From Bacillota bacterium (lineage in GTDB: Bacteria; Bacillota; Clostridia; Lachnospirales; Lachnospiraceae), in assembly GCA_023395555.1 (NCBI GenBank), contig JAEWYQ010000035.1, forward strand, positions 1 through 47,857: 47,857 nt of DNA. Direction: 5' to 3'. Under the pieces are notes generated by a model. It did not search any database. It had not been told where the DNA came from and was given only the letters and a program-made list of their open reading frames with translations. A program made the translations under genes and the position numbers. Below are positions 32,969-41,383 of this stretch, piece after piece (within the stretch, counting starts at the first letter, position 1; every line of letters starts with the position of its first letter).

Positions 32969-35745
32969 AGGGTCTGAAGAAGCTGGTAGTCGGTATTTTA
33001 GCCCATGTAGATGCAGGGAAGACAACCCTGGCGGAAGCCATACTCTATCGGACGGGAAGTATTCGCAGATTGGGCAGGGTTGATCATGGCAATACCTTTT
33101 TAGACACCCATGACCTGGAACGGGCCCGGGGAATCACCATTTTTTCAAAGCAGGCGGTATTTAAGCAGGCCGACATGGAAGCAACCCTGCTGGATACGCC
33201 CGGTCATGTGGATTTTTCTGCGGAGATGGAGAGAACTCTGCAGGTGCTGGATTATGCAATTCTGGTCATCAGCGGGAGCGATGGGGTACAGGGGCATACG
33301 GAAACCTTATGGAAGCTTCTGGCCAGGTATCAGGTGCCGGTCTTTCTGTTCATCAATAAGATGGATCTGGAAGGGACGGACAGAGCCGCTCTGATGGCGG
33401 AGCTGAAGAAGCGTCTCAGTGACGGATGCGTTGATTTCAGCGAAGGACAGGATGAAACGCAGTTTCAGGAGAACCTTGCGGTCTCCGATGAAGGGCTGCT
33501 GGAAGAATATATGGAAACAGGGAAGGTGGAACCCGCAGCTGTGGCGAAGGTGATCCGGAGGCGGGGGATATTTCCCTGTTATTTTGGTTCGGCTCTCCGG
33601 CAGGAGGGGATACAGGATTTCTTGGACGGCCTGGCACAGTATACGCAGAAGCCTCCGCAAAGGGATGAATTTGGTGCCAAGGTATATAAAATTATGAGGG
33701 ATGAGCAGGGAAACCGTTTAACCCTTATGAAGATCACCGGAGGAAGCCTCAGGGTAAAGATGCTGCTGACCAACCGCAGGGAGGAAGCAGCCCAGGCTAT
33801 GTTCGGCGGAAAAGAAGATGAGATATGGGAGGAAAAGGCAGACCAGATACGGATTTATTCCGGTGCCAGGTATGAGGCGGTGGATCAGGCGGAAGCCGGA
33901 ACACTGTGTGCGGTTACCGGACTGAGTAAAACCTATCCGGGTCAGGGACTGGGAACGGAAGCCGGCTCCGATCTTCCGGTGCTGGAGCCGGTGCTGGGCT
34001 ATCATATACTGCCTCCGCCGGATTGTGATGCCCATACATTGCTGTTGAAATTGCGTCAGCTGGAGGAAGAGGATCCCCAGCTGCATGTGGTATGGTCCGA
34101 GCAGTTAAAGGAGATCCATGTGCAGCTGATGGGCGAGGTACAGGTTGAAATTCTAAAAAACCTCATATCAGAGCGTTTTGGCATTGCGGTGGAATTCGGA
34201 GAAGGAAGGGTTGTCTATAAGGAGACCATTGCGGAGCCGGTGGAGGGCGTGGGGCATTTTGAACCGCTGCGTCATTATGCGGAGGTACACCTGCTTCTTG
34301 AACCGGGGGAGCCGGGATCGGGCCTGACCCTGGCCAGCCGCTGCAGTGAGGATGAACTGGACCGCAGCTGGCAGCGGCTGATTCTGACCCATCTGGAGGA
34401 GAAGGAGCATATCGGTGTACTGACCGGTTCTCCGGTCACAGATATGAAGATCACCTTGATTGCCGGACGGGCCCATCAGAAGCATACGGAAGGCGGAGAT
34501 TTCAGGCAGGCAACCTACAGGGCGGTACGCCAGGGGTTAAAGAAGGCAAAGAGCATCCTGCTGGAGCCCTATTACCGCTTCCGGCTGGAGATACCCTCGG
34601 AAACAGTGGGAAGAGCCATGTCGGATATCCAGCGGATGAACGGAACCTTCCTCCCTCCCGACGCGGACGGTGAGATGTCGGTGCTGACCGGGAGTGCTCC
34701 GGTTGCAGCCATGAGGAGCTATCATATTCAGGTGACAGCCTATACCAGGGGACGGGGAAGGCTTTTTTGCACCTTGAAAGGGTATGAGCCCTGTCATAAC
34801 CAGGAAGAAGTAATCCGCACCATCGGCTATGACAGTGAACGGGATCTGGACAACCCTACCGGCTCTGTGTTCTGTGCCCACGGTGCAGGCTTTACGGTTG
34901 CGTGGGACAGGGTGGAGGATTTCATGCATCTGGAAGGGGCCGGCTTAAGGTCTGTTTCGGAAAAGCAGGAGGCAGAAGCCGGACAGGCTGAAACAGCTGC
35001 TATCAGGAAGCGTGCTCATTATGAGATATCCCTGCAGCAGGATAAAGAGCTGGAGGAGATCTTTGTCCGGACATTCGGACCGATTAAGCAGCGGCTGGAC
35101 CCCTCCAAGGGACGTCTTGGAGCGGAGAGAAGAAATCAGAGTACTTCCCCGCAGAAGCAAAAGGACAGTTCCGGCCCAGCTGGTACTCCGGCGAAGGGGA
35201 ACGGCGGAATACAGCAGGCCGCCCTGTCTGATAAAATGTCGGCGAAAGAATATCTGCTGGTAGACGGTTATAATATCATCTTCTCCTGGGAGGAACTGAG
35301 TGAGCTGGCGAAAGATAATATGGACGCCGCGAGAAATAAACTGATGGATATTCTCTGTAATTATCAGGGCTTTAAAAATTGCATCCTGATTCTGGTCTTC
35401 GACGCCTATAAGGTAAAGGGCGGAATTGGTGAGGTTCTGGCATATCACAATATTCATGTGGTATATACAAAGGAAGCTGAGACAGCGGACCAGTATATAG
35501 AAAGGGTGACCCATGAAATTGCGGGTAAGCACCATGTGACGGTTGCAACCTCGGATGCCCTGGAACAGATGATCATATTGGGGAAGGGAGCATTGAGGAT
35601 GTCTGCCGCGGAGCTGAAGGAAGAGGTCAAACGGATCGGGGATCAGATCAGAAGAGAATACCTGGACAGGCCCCGGACGGGACGGGCTTATCTCAGCGAC
35701 CGGTTCACCGAAGAAATCAGAAATGAGCTGGATCAATCAGAGTAG
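32965..35745 (+). CDS. TetM-like ribosomal GTPase fused to a YacP/Rae1-like endoribonuclease
   Basis: Residues 1 to about 700 follow EF-G/TetM throughout: P-loop AHVDAGKT (13-20), ERARGITIF, DTPGH (77-81), NKMD (131-134), and the domain IV-V segments EPYYRFRLEIP and LFCTLKGYEPC. After a Ser/Gln/Gly-rich linker (about 710-758) comes a full NYN domain, LLVDGYN (D767), LVFDAYKVKG (D813), TKEAETAD (D842), VATSD (D864) and GALRMSAAELKEEV. This matches YacP/Rae1, the Bacillus endoribonuclease that cuts mRNA in the ribosomal A site, with its acidic residues kept. TetM alone is about 640 aa, so this is a true fusion of 926 aa. It may clear or protect stalled ribosomes and cut their mRNA. A tetracycline-resistance role is not shown. 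Confidence 0.9.
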   Translation: MKGLKKLVVGILAHVDAGKTTLAEAILYRTGSIRRLGRVDHGNTFLDTHDLERARGITIFSKQAVFKQADMEATLLDTPGHVDFSAEMERTLQVLDYAILVISGSDGVQGHTETLWKLLARYQVPVFLFINKMDLEGTDRAALMAELKKRLSDGCVDFSEGQDETQFQENLAVSDEGLLEEYMETGKVEPAAVAKVIRRRGIFPCYFGSALRQEGIQDFLDGLAQYTQKPPQRDEFGAKVYKIMRDEQGNRLTLMKITGGSLRVKMLLTNRREEAAQAMFGGKEDEIWEEKADQIRIYSGARYEAVDQAEAGTLCAVTGLSKTYPGQGLGTEAGSDLPVLEPVLGYHILPPPDCDAHTLLLKLRQLEEEDPQLHVVWSEQLKEIHVQLMGEVQVEILKNLISERFGIAVEFGEGRVVYKETIAEPVEGVGHFEPLRHYAEVHLLLEPGEPGSGLTLASRCSEDELDRSWQRLILTHLEEKEHIGVLTGSPVTDMKITLIAGRAHQKHTEGGDFRQATYRAVRQGLKKAKSILLEPYYRFRLEIPSETVGRAMSDIQRMNGTFLPPDADGEMSVLTGSAPVAAMRSYHIQVTAYTRGRGRLFCTLKGYEPCHNQEEVIRTIGYDSERDLDNPTGSVFCAHGAGFTVAWDRVEDFMHLEGAGLRSVSEKQEAEAGQAETAAIRKRAHYEISLQQDKELEEIFVRTFGPIKQRLDPSKGRLGAERRNQSTSPQKQKDSSGPAGTPAKGNGGIQQAALSDKMSAKEYLLVDGYNIIFSWEELSELAKDNMDAARNKLMDILCNYQGFKNCILILVFDAYKVKGGIGEVLAYHNIHVVYTKEAETADQYIERVTHEIAGKHHVTVATSDALEQMIILGKGALRMSAAELKEEVKRIGDQIRREYLDRPRTGRAYLSDRFTEEIRNELDQSE

Positions 35746-35782
35746 AAGAACTACTGGGGAAAATCAGTAAGGAGGTAGCAGA

Positions 35783-36490
35783 ATGGAGTTACAGGAAGTC
35801 ATGAATCAGCTTCAAGCCCTTGGGTCAGAGCGGACGAAGAAGCTATACATGGGGAACGGTGCAAAAGAGCCTGTCTTTGGAGTAAGCATAAGCGCTATGA
35901 AACCCCTGTTTAAGCAGTTGAGATTTAACCAGTCCATGGCGGAACGGCTCTATGCCACGGGAAATTATGATGCGATGTATCTGGCCGGCATGATTGCCGA
36001 ACCGGATAAAATGACAGAGGAAGATTTTGAACGGTGGATTGCCGGAGCATATTTTTATATGATTTCAGATTATATCGTAGCCGTGACCCTCGCTGAGACA
36101 AGGATTGCTTTTTCCGTATCGGACCGGTGGATTGACAGCGGGAAGGAGCTGGTTATGTCGGCGGGGTGGAGCTGTTATGAATGGCTTCTGGGTACCCGAA
36201 AGGACAACGAATTTGACCGTGAGCATCTTCTGGAGCTGCTGATCCGGGCAGGACAGACTATTCACAGCCAGCCGGACAGGACAAAGTATGCCATGAATAA
36301 TTTTGTGATTGCGGTTGGGGTATCCTATTTACCTCTGCATGACGAAGCAAAAAAGATTGCCAAAGAGATAGGGGAGGTAACGATATACCGGGGAAAGACA
36401 AAGCTTGCGGTTAATCTGGCCGAAGCCGCTATTCAGAGGGAAGCGGAGAAAGGAAAGCTGGGGTTTAAGCGCAGGAATGTCCGATGCTGA
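35783..36490 (+). CDS. AlkD-like DNA alkylation repair protein
   Basis: The 235-aa protein is almost entirely helical, in HEAT-like repeats. MNQLQALGSERTKKLYMGNGAKEPVFGVSI at the N-terminus, the LWATGNYDA-like LYATGNYDAMYLAG and the central W-rich repeats mark the AlkC/AlkD-type DNA alkylation repair family. Such enzymes bind damaged DNA along the concave face of the repeats and remove alkylated bases. In some members the catalytic residues are lost, and I cannot prove activity here. AAGGAGG precedes the start, 37 bases after the GTPase-nuclease gene, so it may share that transcript. A bidirectional terminator follows. Confidence 0.82.
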   Translation: MELQEVMNQLQALGSERTKKLYMGNGAKEPVFGVSISAMKPLFKQLRFNQSMAERLYATGNYDAMYLAGMIAEPDKMTEEDFERWIAGAYFYMISDYIVAVTLAETRIAFSVSDRWIDSGKELVMSAGWSCYEWLLGTRKDNEFDREHLLELLIRAGQTIHSQPDRTKYAMNNFVIAVGVSYLPLHDEAKKIAKEIGEVTIYRGKTKLAVNLAEAAIQREAEKGKLGFKRRNVRC

Positions 36491-36531
36491 GAAGCTACTT
36501 CAATTCATTGTTTTTTACATTTTGCTTATAG

Positions 36532-36594
36532 AAAACCAGCAGAATTGCGGGCCGGCCTTAAGAGCCTGTACCACAATTCTGCTGGTTTTTGAAT
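36532..36594. terminator. Bidirectional terminator between convergent genes
   Basis: AAAACCAGCAGAATTG (36532-36547) pairs perfectly with CAATTCTGCTGGTTTT (36574-36589) over a 26-base loop that contains GGGCCGGCC. The T-run on the plus strand serves the AlkD-like gene and the mirror A-run serves the permease gene coming from the right. Confidence 0.88.
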
Positions 36595-36611
36595 TCAGAT
36601 AAGTAATATTA

Positions 36612-37949
36612 TTAATCTACTTCCGCAGAATCATCCTTGGGAACAATAATGTTCAAAACAAAGGATACCAGGAAGGATACAACGATAGGGGACTTGCCAA
36701 TGATATTCTGAATATCTTCCGATGCAAACTGGAGAGACTTGGATACCATACTGATACCTACGCCAAGGGCCAGTGCAATACCAACAATCATCTTATTGCG
36801 GTAGTTCAGGGGCTGCTGGCTGATTAACTGGATACCGGACATGGTAATGGCAGCAAATACAGTAACTGTCGCGCCGCCCAGAACCGCATAAGGGATGGTA
36901 GTCATCACAGCGCCAAACTTGGGACAAAGACCGGCTACAATCATGATGCCGCTGACAATTACAAATACTCTCTTGGCAACAACCTTGGTAGTCACGATCA
37001 AACCAACATTCTGGCTGTAGGGATCGGTGGGGAGGCCGGCAATGCAGGCACCCAGCATACCGCAGATGCCCTGGCCCATGATAGCGCCGCCGATCTCCTT
37101 ATCGGTAGCTTCCCGGTTGAAGGCACCGATTGCAGTGGAGGATACGTCGCCGATGGTCTGAACTGCTTGTACGATATACATGATAATCATAGCGAGGATT
37201 GCGGAAAGATGAAACTCCGGCTTCCAGTACAGGATATTGGGAAGAGCAACCCAGTCAGCATCAGCAATATTATTAAAGTTAATCATGCCGCCCCAGAAAT
37301 AGGCGATCACATATCCTACAATAATACCGATCAACATGCCGGACACCTTGATATAGCCCTTGCCAAAGAAATTGCAGGCAAGTGTTACGGCAAGAACAAC
37401 CAGGGCAATGACCCAGTACTTATAGTTTCCGAAGTCCTCGGCGCCGGCACTTCCGCCGGCCATGTAAGTCACAGCAGTACTATACAGGGAGAGACCGATA
37501 CTTAATACTACGGTGCCGCTTACGATGGGAGGGAAGAATTTCCGGATCTTACCGATCCCCAAGCCAATAAAGATGGAGGCAAAAGCGCCGACCAGCTGGG
37601 CTCCGAAGATGGCACGGATGCCGTAACTGGCACCGATTGCAGTTAAAATGGGCATATAGGCAAAAGCAACGCCCATAACATTGGGCAGACCCATGCCGAA
37701 GCCGAAAATCGGGAACAGCTGTACCAAGGTGGTAATACCGCCGATAATCATCGCGGCCTGCATTAAGAGAACTCTTTCCTCATTGGTGAGATTCAGTTGT
37801 TGGGCAATCAGAATAGGAGGAGTGATATTACCCACCAGCATGGCAAGTACATGCTGTAATGCCTGGGGGACGGATACCCCCCAGCCGGGTTTCCCATTCA
37901 GTTGAAATAGGGGTGATGTGTTTGCTCTTTCTACTCTCTTAGCACTCAT
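36612..37949 (-). CDS. NCS2 family nucleobase permease, probably purine/xanthine
   Basis: The 445-aa membrane protein begins with a short polar tail and then has around 12-14 hydrophobic segments. Signature stretches are PGWGVSVPQALQHVLAMLVGNI at the start, FGFGMGLPNVMGVAFAYMP, and AGLPTDPYSQNVGLIVTTKVV, the NCS2 motif region with the conserved Gln-Asn-Val-Gly before a helix. Such carriers import xanthine, urate or uracil with protons or sodium. The QNVGL form and the overall length fit the xanthine/urate branch better than UraA, but the substrate is an inference. AAAGGAA lies before the ATG at 37949. It is the only long minus-strand gene in the central part and shares its terminator with the AlkD-like gene. 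Confidence 0.88.
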   Translation of the reverse strand: MSAKRVERANTSPLFQLNGKPGWGVSVPQALQHVLAMLVGNITPPILIAQQLNLTNEERVLLMQAAMIIGGITTLVQLFPIFGFGMGLPNVMGVAFAYMPILTAIGASYGIRAIFGAQLVGAFASIFIGLGIGKIRKFFPPIVSGTVVLSIGLSLYSTAVTYMAGGSAGAEDFGNYKYWVIALVVLAVTLACNFFGKGYIKVSGMLIGIIVGYVIAYFWGGMINFNNIADADWVALPNILYWKPEFHLSAILAMIIMYIVQAVQTIGDVSSTAIGAFNREATDKEIGGAIMGQGICGMLGACIAGLPTDPYSQNVGLIVTTKVVAKRVFVIVSGIMIVAGLCPKFGAVMTTIPYAVLGGATVTVFAAITMSGIQLISQQPLNYRNKMIVGIALALGVGISMVSKSLQFASEDIQNIIGKSPIVVSFLVSFVLNIIVPKDDSAEVD

Positions 37950-38296
37950 AGATTAAAAATTCCTTTCCATTCTGTTCTATGCAATATTATAATTGCATGC
38001 ATGCGAGAAGATCGGTTAATCCAATGCAGAAGAATTCTGCAATAGTTTGATTAATCAATCTAATTCAAAATAAAAATAATAATGGGCATGATGAATAGTA
38101 TGATCATACGCCCGCATATTTGCTTTGTGGAAAATCACCACACTTTCTTGATATAATATGTTGCCATTATACATTATTTCTATACAAAATGGAATAGCAC
38201 ATTTTAAAATTTATAACAAAATTTTAAATATAAGTTTTTTTAGACACAGAATTGCCAAAAAATACATTTAAAATCCGGTTAAGGAGGGAAGAAAGA
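37950..38296. promoter_or_regulatory. Divergent regulatory region with several palindromes
   Basis: This gap serves the NCS2 permease (left) and the GH18 gene (right). It holds TTGATTAATCAA (38047-38058) and GTATGATCATAC (38098-38109), both perfect palindromes. The latter lies inside a possible hairpin flanked by GGGC and GCCC. TGCAAT and ATTGCA are inverted around 37980-37997. TATAAT occurs at 38152-38157 without a good -35. AAGGAGGG before 38297 is the GH18 ribosome site. I looked for the conserved loops of a purine riboswitch upstream of the permease and did not find them. Confidence 0.5.
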
Positions 38297-40465
38297 ATGA
38301 AAACGAGAAAAATATTGAAAGAAGCAAGTCGATTAGGGCATTTTAGTTTTATGATATTGGCGGTCTGTTTTGCCGCGGTCTTTCTCTGCCACGGGAAACC
38401 GGTGTCTGTTTTGGCCGCGGAAGGAAATCAGGGCGTGCTGCATGCCTTTTATCCGGCGAATGCGGTATTCTCCGAGCAGATGAAGAAATATATTGACGAT
38501 GTGGATACCTTGAGCTTTGCCTGGAGCCGGATGGATGCCGAGGCTCCGGAGCTGGTCAATACCCAGAAGGGCCTCAATGACAATTGGGGTTTTTACTATC
38601 CTACGGATTTCCATAAGCCGGTGGAATATGCGGCAGGCAAAGGGAAGAGGATACAATTAAATATTTATATGGATGGAAGCGATTGTACGAAGGTGCTTCC
38701 TTATGCAGAGCAGCGCAGCATCATGATTCAGGCGATTGTGAAACACCTGCAAGCGGAGATCCTTCCGGGGAAGGCAATCTATTATGATGGGGTTGTCATA
38801 GATTTTGAAGGCTTGCGCGATACCTCCAGCGATAAGAAAGTATTGGAATATGAAGGAAAGCGGATCAGCTATTATTTTATCCAATTTTTGACCGAGCTGA
38901 AGCAGCAGATGGCGGACGCGGGGAAAAGCCTGTATGTAGCGGTGAATCCCGGACTTTATTATGATGGCTATAATTATGCATCCATTTTAGGGATTGCAGA
39001 CAGGGTAATTCTCATGGCTCACGATTATGAGCCGACGGGGAAGCTGGAGAAGGGCCAGGTTCTTCAGTATACCGGTTACAATGCCCTGGAGCCTATCAGC
39101 AGCATGGCACCCATAGGTGCGGTAAGGCAGGCGCTGAATGAGCTGCAGAGTGCGGCAGCCTCCTCCTCTGATTTATCCAGGGTATGGCTGCAGCTTGTAT
39201 TTGACAGTGCCCAATGGCAGTTTGAGGTAACAGGAGAGCAGGGCTTTCATACGCTGGACAATGCCGCTTTGAGCCATGGGGGAAGATTAACTCCCCTGTA
39301 TCAGTCTATTAAGGCCCGTGTTGATAATACGGACGGTAAGGGTAAGAATATTACCTATGGCTACAATAATGAATTACAGACGCCGTATCTGCAATACTAT
39401 AACAGCTCTGACCGGTTTTGGAATATTATTCTTTATGAAGACAGCAACAGCATCCGTGCCAAGATAGAGCTGGCAAAGACTTACGGACTGGGAGGAATCT
39501 CACTCTGGAGCCTTGGCAATGTGCCGGATTATACGGATGCCTCCGGGAAGAAATACCATCTGGATGTATGGACGGCGATTCAGGAGCAAATGTCTGATTA
39601 TGCCGGGCAGTCCAAGAAGAAGTATATCACCATCGCAGACGCGGGAGTGGAGCAGGCGGTCAGAAATAAGCTGGGTAAGGCGGCAGGCAAATTAACGGCA
39701 GCCGAGCTGCAGTCCATCTTCCGGCTGAAGCTTCCCCAGGGGGTAAAAAATCTGAAGGATTTGAAAAATCTGCCCAACCTGGAATATCTGGATGCGCAGC
39801 AGCTGGGGATCAAGAGCATTGCCGGGCTGGAGAGCCTGACGAAGCTTCGGGTTCTCTATCTCCAGCGCAACAGCATATCGGATATCAGTCCGTTGAAGAA
39901 AATGAAAAAACTGGAGGTGTTGTCCCTGAACGGCAATGGCCTTGCCGATATATCCCCGCTGGCCTCTTTGACCGGGTTGAAGGAATTGTATCTGAGAGAG
40001 AATAAGATCACGGATATCACCCCGGTGGGTAAGCTCGCCAAACTGGAGGTGTTAGAATTAGGGGGGAATTCCATCAAAAAGACGGATGCGGTTAAGAAGC
40101 TGAAAAGTCTGCGCTTGCTGGCCCTGGATAATAATAAGATCACGGATATTAAATCCCTGGCTGGTTTGACGGGGTTGAACAGCCTGTATTTACAGAGAAA
40201 CACCATTAGTGATATTACGCCGCTCTCTGCTCTGAGCAATCTGAAGCTGCTGTCTCTGAACGGCAATAAAATCAGCAGCCTGAAACCTCTGGGTAAGCTG
40301 ACAGGGTTGGAGAAGCTATATTTGAAGGACAATAAGATTACCAGCGTAACGGAACTGAAGAATCTGAAGAATTTGAAGGAGCTTTATCTGAGCGGCAATT
40401 CCATCACGAATTACAGTCCGGTAAGGGGCCTGCAAAAATCTTCGGATTTCAACAGTGATTTTTAG
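38297..40465 (+). CDS. Secreted GH18 glycosidase with leucine-rich repeat tail
   Basis: ATG 38297 is chosen for its AAGGAGGG site, although the frame is open from 38252; the product has 722 aa. A signal peptide ends near VLAAEG (about 40). The next 400 residues are a GH18-type barrel with YDGVVIDFEGL, in which DGVVIDFE (164-171) places the acid at E171, plus VAVNPGLYYDGYNY and a C-terminal GGISLWSLGNVPDY. This is the spore-cortex/peptidoglycan GH18 style (YaaH/YdhD). A short helical cap (about 455-490) leads to ten 22-residue internalin-like repeats of the form L-x-L-x-x-N-x-I-x-D-I-x-P-L. No sortase motif is seen. It probably binds and cuts a chitin-like or cell-wall polymer outside the cell. 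Confidence 0.88.
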   Translation: MKTRKILKEASRLGHFSFMILAVCFAAVFLCHGKPVSVLAAEGNQGVLHAFYPANAVFSEQMKKYIDDVDTLSFAWSRMDAEAPELVNTQKGLNDNWGFYYPTDFHKPVEYAAGKGKRIQLNIYMDGSDCTKVLPYAEQRSIMIQAIVKHLQAEILPGKAIYYDGVVIDFEGLRDTSSDKKVLEYEGKRISYYFIQFLTELKQQMADAGKSLYVAVNPGLYYDGYNYASILGIADRVILMAHDYEPTGKLEKGQVLQYTGYNALEPISSMAPIGAVRQALNELQSAAASSSDLSRVWLQLVFDSAQWQFEVTGEQGFHTLDNAALSHGGRLTPLYQSIKARVDNTDGKGKNITYGYNNELQTPYLQYYNSSDRFWNIILYEDSNSIRAKIELAKTYGLGGISLWSLGNVPDYTDASGKKYHLDVWTAIQEQMSDYAGQSKKKYITIADAGVEQAVRNKLGKAAGKLTAAELQSIFRLKLPQGVKNLKDLKNLPNLEYLDAQQLGIKSIAGLESLTKLRVLYLQRNSISDISPLKKMKKLEVLSLNGNGLADISPLASLTGLKELYLRENKITDITPVGKLAKLEVLELGGNSIKKTDAVKKLKSLRLLALDNNKITDIKSLAGLTGLNSLYLQRNTISDITPLSALSNLKLLSLNGNKISSLKPLGKLTGLEKLYLKDNKITSVTELKNLKNLKELYLSGNSITNYSPVRGLQKSSDFNSDF
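39770..40435 (+). repeat. Ten tandem 66-base units coding leucine-rich repeats
   Basis: Units of 66 bases encode 22-residue repeats (NLEYLDAQQLGIKSIAGL, then KLRVLYLQRNSISDISPL and so on). Their DNA has diverged, with short shared stretches such as ACGGATATCACC and AAGATCACGGATAT. The fifth unit (ELGGNSIKKTDAVKKL) has lost the I-x-P-L corner, so it is the most divergent. The array forms a curved solenoid in the protein. Confidence 0.85.
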
Positions 40466-40500
40466 CAGGAACAGGAGGGACTGTATTTCAGTAATGATAA

Positions 40501-41079
40501 TTATTTGGAATGAAGTCCATTGGTTCCGTATACAATCAGCCTTACCATTAAGCTGGCAAGCATTTGCGGATCATCAGCACAATTCTCATCCAGCCAGTGC
40601 CGCATAATACTTAAGAGGCCATCCAGCGCAAACCGTTTCAGATACTGTATTGTGCGGGGAGGAAGGGAGCGTTCTCCCTGAAATTCCTCGACAAGCTTTT
40701 CCTGCGCCAGCTGCATCAGCTCGTATTGAAAAGAGGTATCCCCATTTTCGCTGAGCAGCACCTTTAAAAGAGCGGCATTGGCTTTTCCGTATTCAAGAAC
40801 CTGCACCAGGACGGAAATGGAGCTGTCCGAGGCTTCCGCGAACTGGGCGGAAAAGACCTGCGCTTTGACATCGGCGATGATTTCCTGCTGGATCGCTTTC
40901 AATAAATCATATTGGTCCCTGTAATGTGCATAAAAAGTACTTCGGTTGATATCTGCCGCTTCACATAACATTTTCACCGAAATTTTTGAGATGGGCTGAT
41001 CCTGCATCAGCTCGATCAGGCTCTCTCGTATGGCCAGCTTTGTAATGCGAATTCTCCGGTCTTCCTTCTTTCGATCCAT
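40501..41079 (-). CDS. TetR-family regulator
   Basis: The 192-aa protein has an N-terminal helix-turn-helix (ISVKMLCEAADINRSTFYAHYRDQYDLL), with the TFYxHF-like recognition helix of TetR repressors of the dihydroxyacetone-kinase/TetR_C_7 type. The C-terminal helices form the ligand pocket and dimer face. It is divergent from the ABC exporter at 41384, and the region between has two related dyads containing GTGTTGA (41160-41175 and 41265-41281), the expected arrangement for repression of both genes. The right-hand dyad touches the TATAAT of the exporter. The inducer is unknown. Confidence 0.88.
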   Translation of the reverse strand: MDRKKEDRRIRITKLAIRESLIELMQDQPISKISVKMLCEAADINRSTFYAHYRDQYDLLKAIQQEIIADVKAQVFSAQFAEASDSSISVLVQVLEYGKANAALLKVLLSENGDTSFQYELMQLAQEKLVEEFQGERSLPPRTIQYLKRFALDGLLSIMRHWLDENCADDPQMLASLMVRLIVYGTNGLHSK

Positions 41080-41159
41080 AATTTTCTCCCTTGATAATAT
41101 GAAAGCAGCACTTGCGACGCTGTAATCATAAAATTTTTATTAACATCCGACAATAATTA

Positions 41160-41175
41160 ATACTGTGTTGAGTAT
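41160..41175. promoter_or_regulatory. TetR operator candidate, proximal to the repressor gene
   Basis: ATACTGTGTTGAGTAT is an inverted repeat (ATACT/AGTAT) that contains the GTGTTGA core shared with the second dyad. It lies 80 bases upstream of the tetR start and fits autoregulation. Confidence 0.45.
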
Positions 41176-41264
41176 CGGGCAATATTTCTAATGCTGTGGG
41201 TTGCTTTATTCGGTTATTGCAATTATAATACTACATTGTAGAATACACAAGTGATAGATTTATA

Positions 41265-41281
41265 ATCAACACAGTGTTGAT
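41265..41281. promoter_or_regulatory. TetR operator candidate at the exporter promoter
   Basis: ATCAACACAGTGTTGAT is a perfect 8+1+8 dyad. It overlaps the TATAAT box at 41261-41266 and would hide the exporter promoter when bound. Upstream, TTGTAG at 41236-41241 is a possible -35 with a long 19-base spacer. Confidence 0.65.
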
Positions 41282-41312
41282 AAAAGGCGCTGCTTTTGCG
41301 CCGTCTATCCCG

Positions 41313-41343
41313 ATTACAGGAACGCGCATTTTCTTCCTGTAAT
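41313..41343 (+). other. Leader hairpin before the ABC exporter
   Basis: ATTACAGGAA and TTCCTGTAAT form a perfect 10-pair stem over an 11-base loop in the 5' leader of the exporter. A smaller GGCGC/GCGCC hairpin lies just before it (41286-41302). No T-run follows, so it is not a plain terminator. It ends 40 bases before the ATG. Confidence 0.5.
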
Positions 41344-41383
41344 ACTGAATATAATAAATTTGAGAAAGATAGGAACGTTTGGA

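Noticed and set aside
32965..35745. Annotation as a plain tetracycline-resistance gene
   Set aside because: The protein is about 290 residues longer than TetM and ends in a Rae1-like nuclease; resistance cannot be inferred from the GTPase part alone.
37950..38250. Purine riboswitch upstream of the NCS2 permease
   Set aside because: On the minus strand I found none of the conserved core and loop segments expected of a purine riboswitch, only palindromes.
39770..40435. Regular 66-base periodicity that could suggest a CRISPR array or minisatellite
   Set aside because: The periodicity is coding: it matches 22-residue leucine-rich repeats in frame, units are diverged and there are no spacers.
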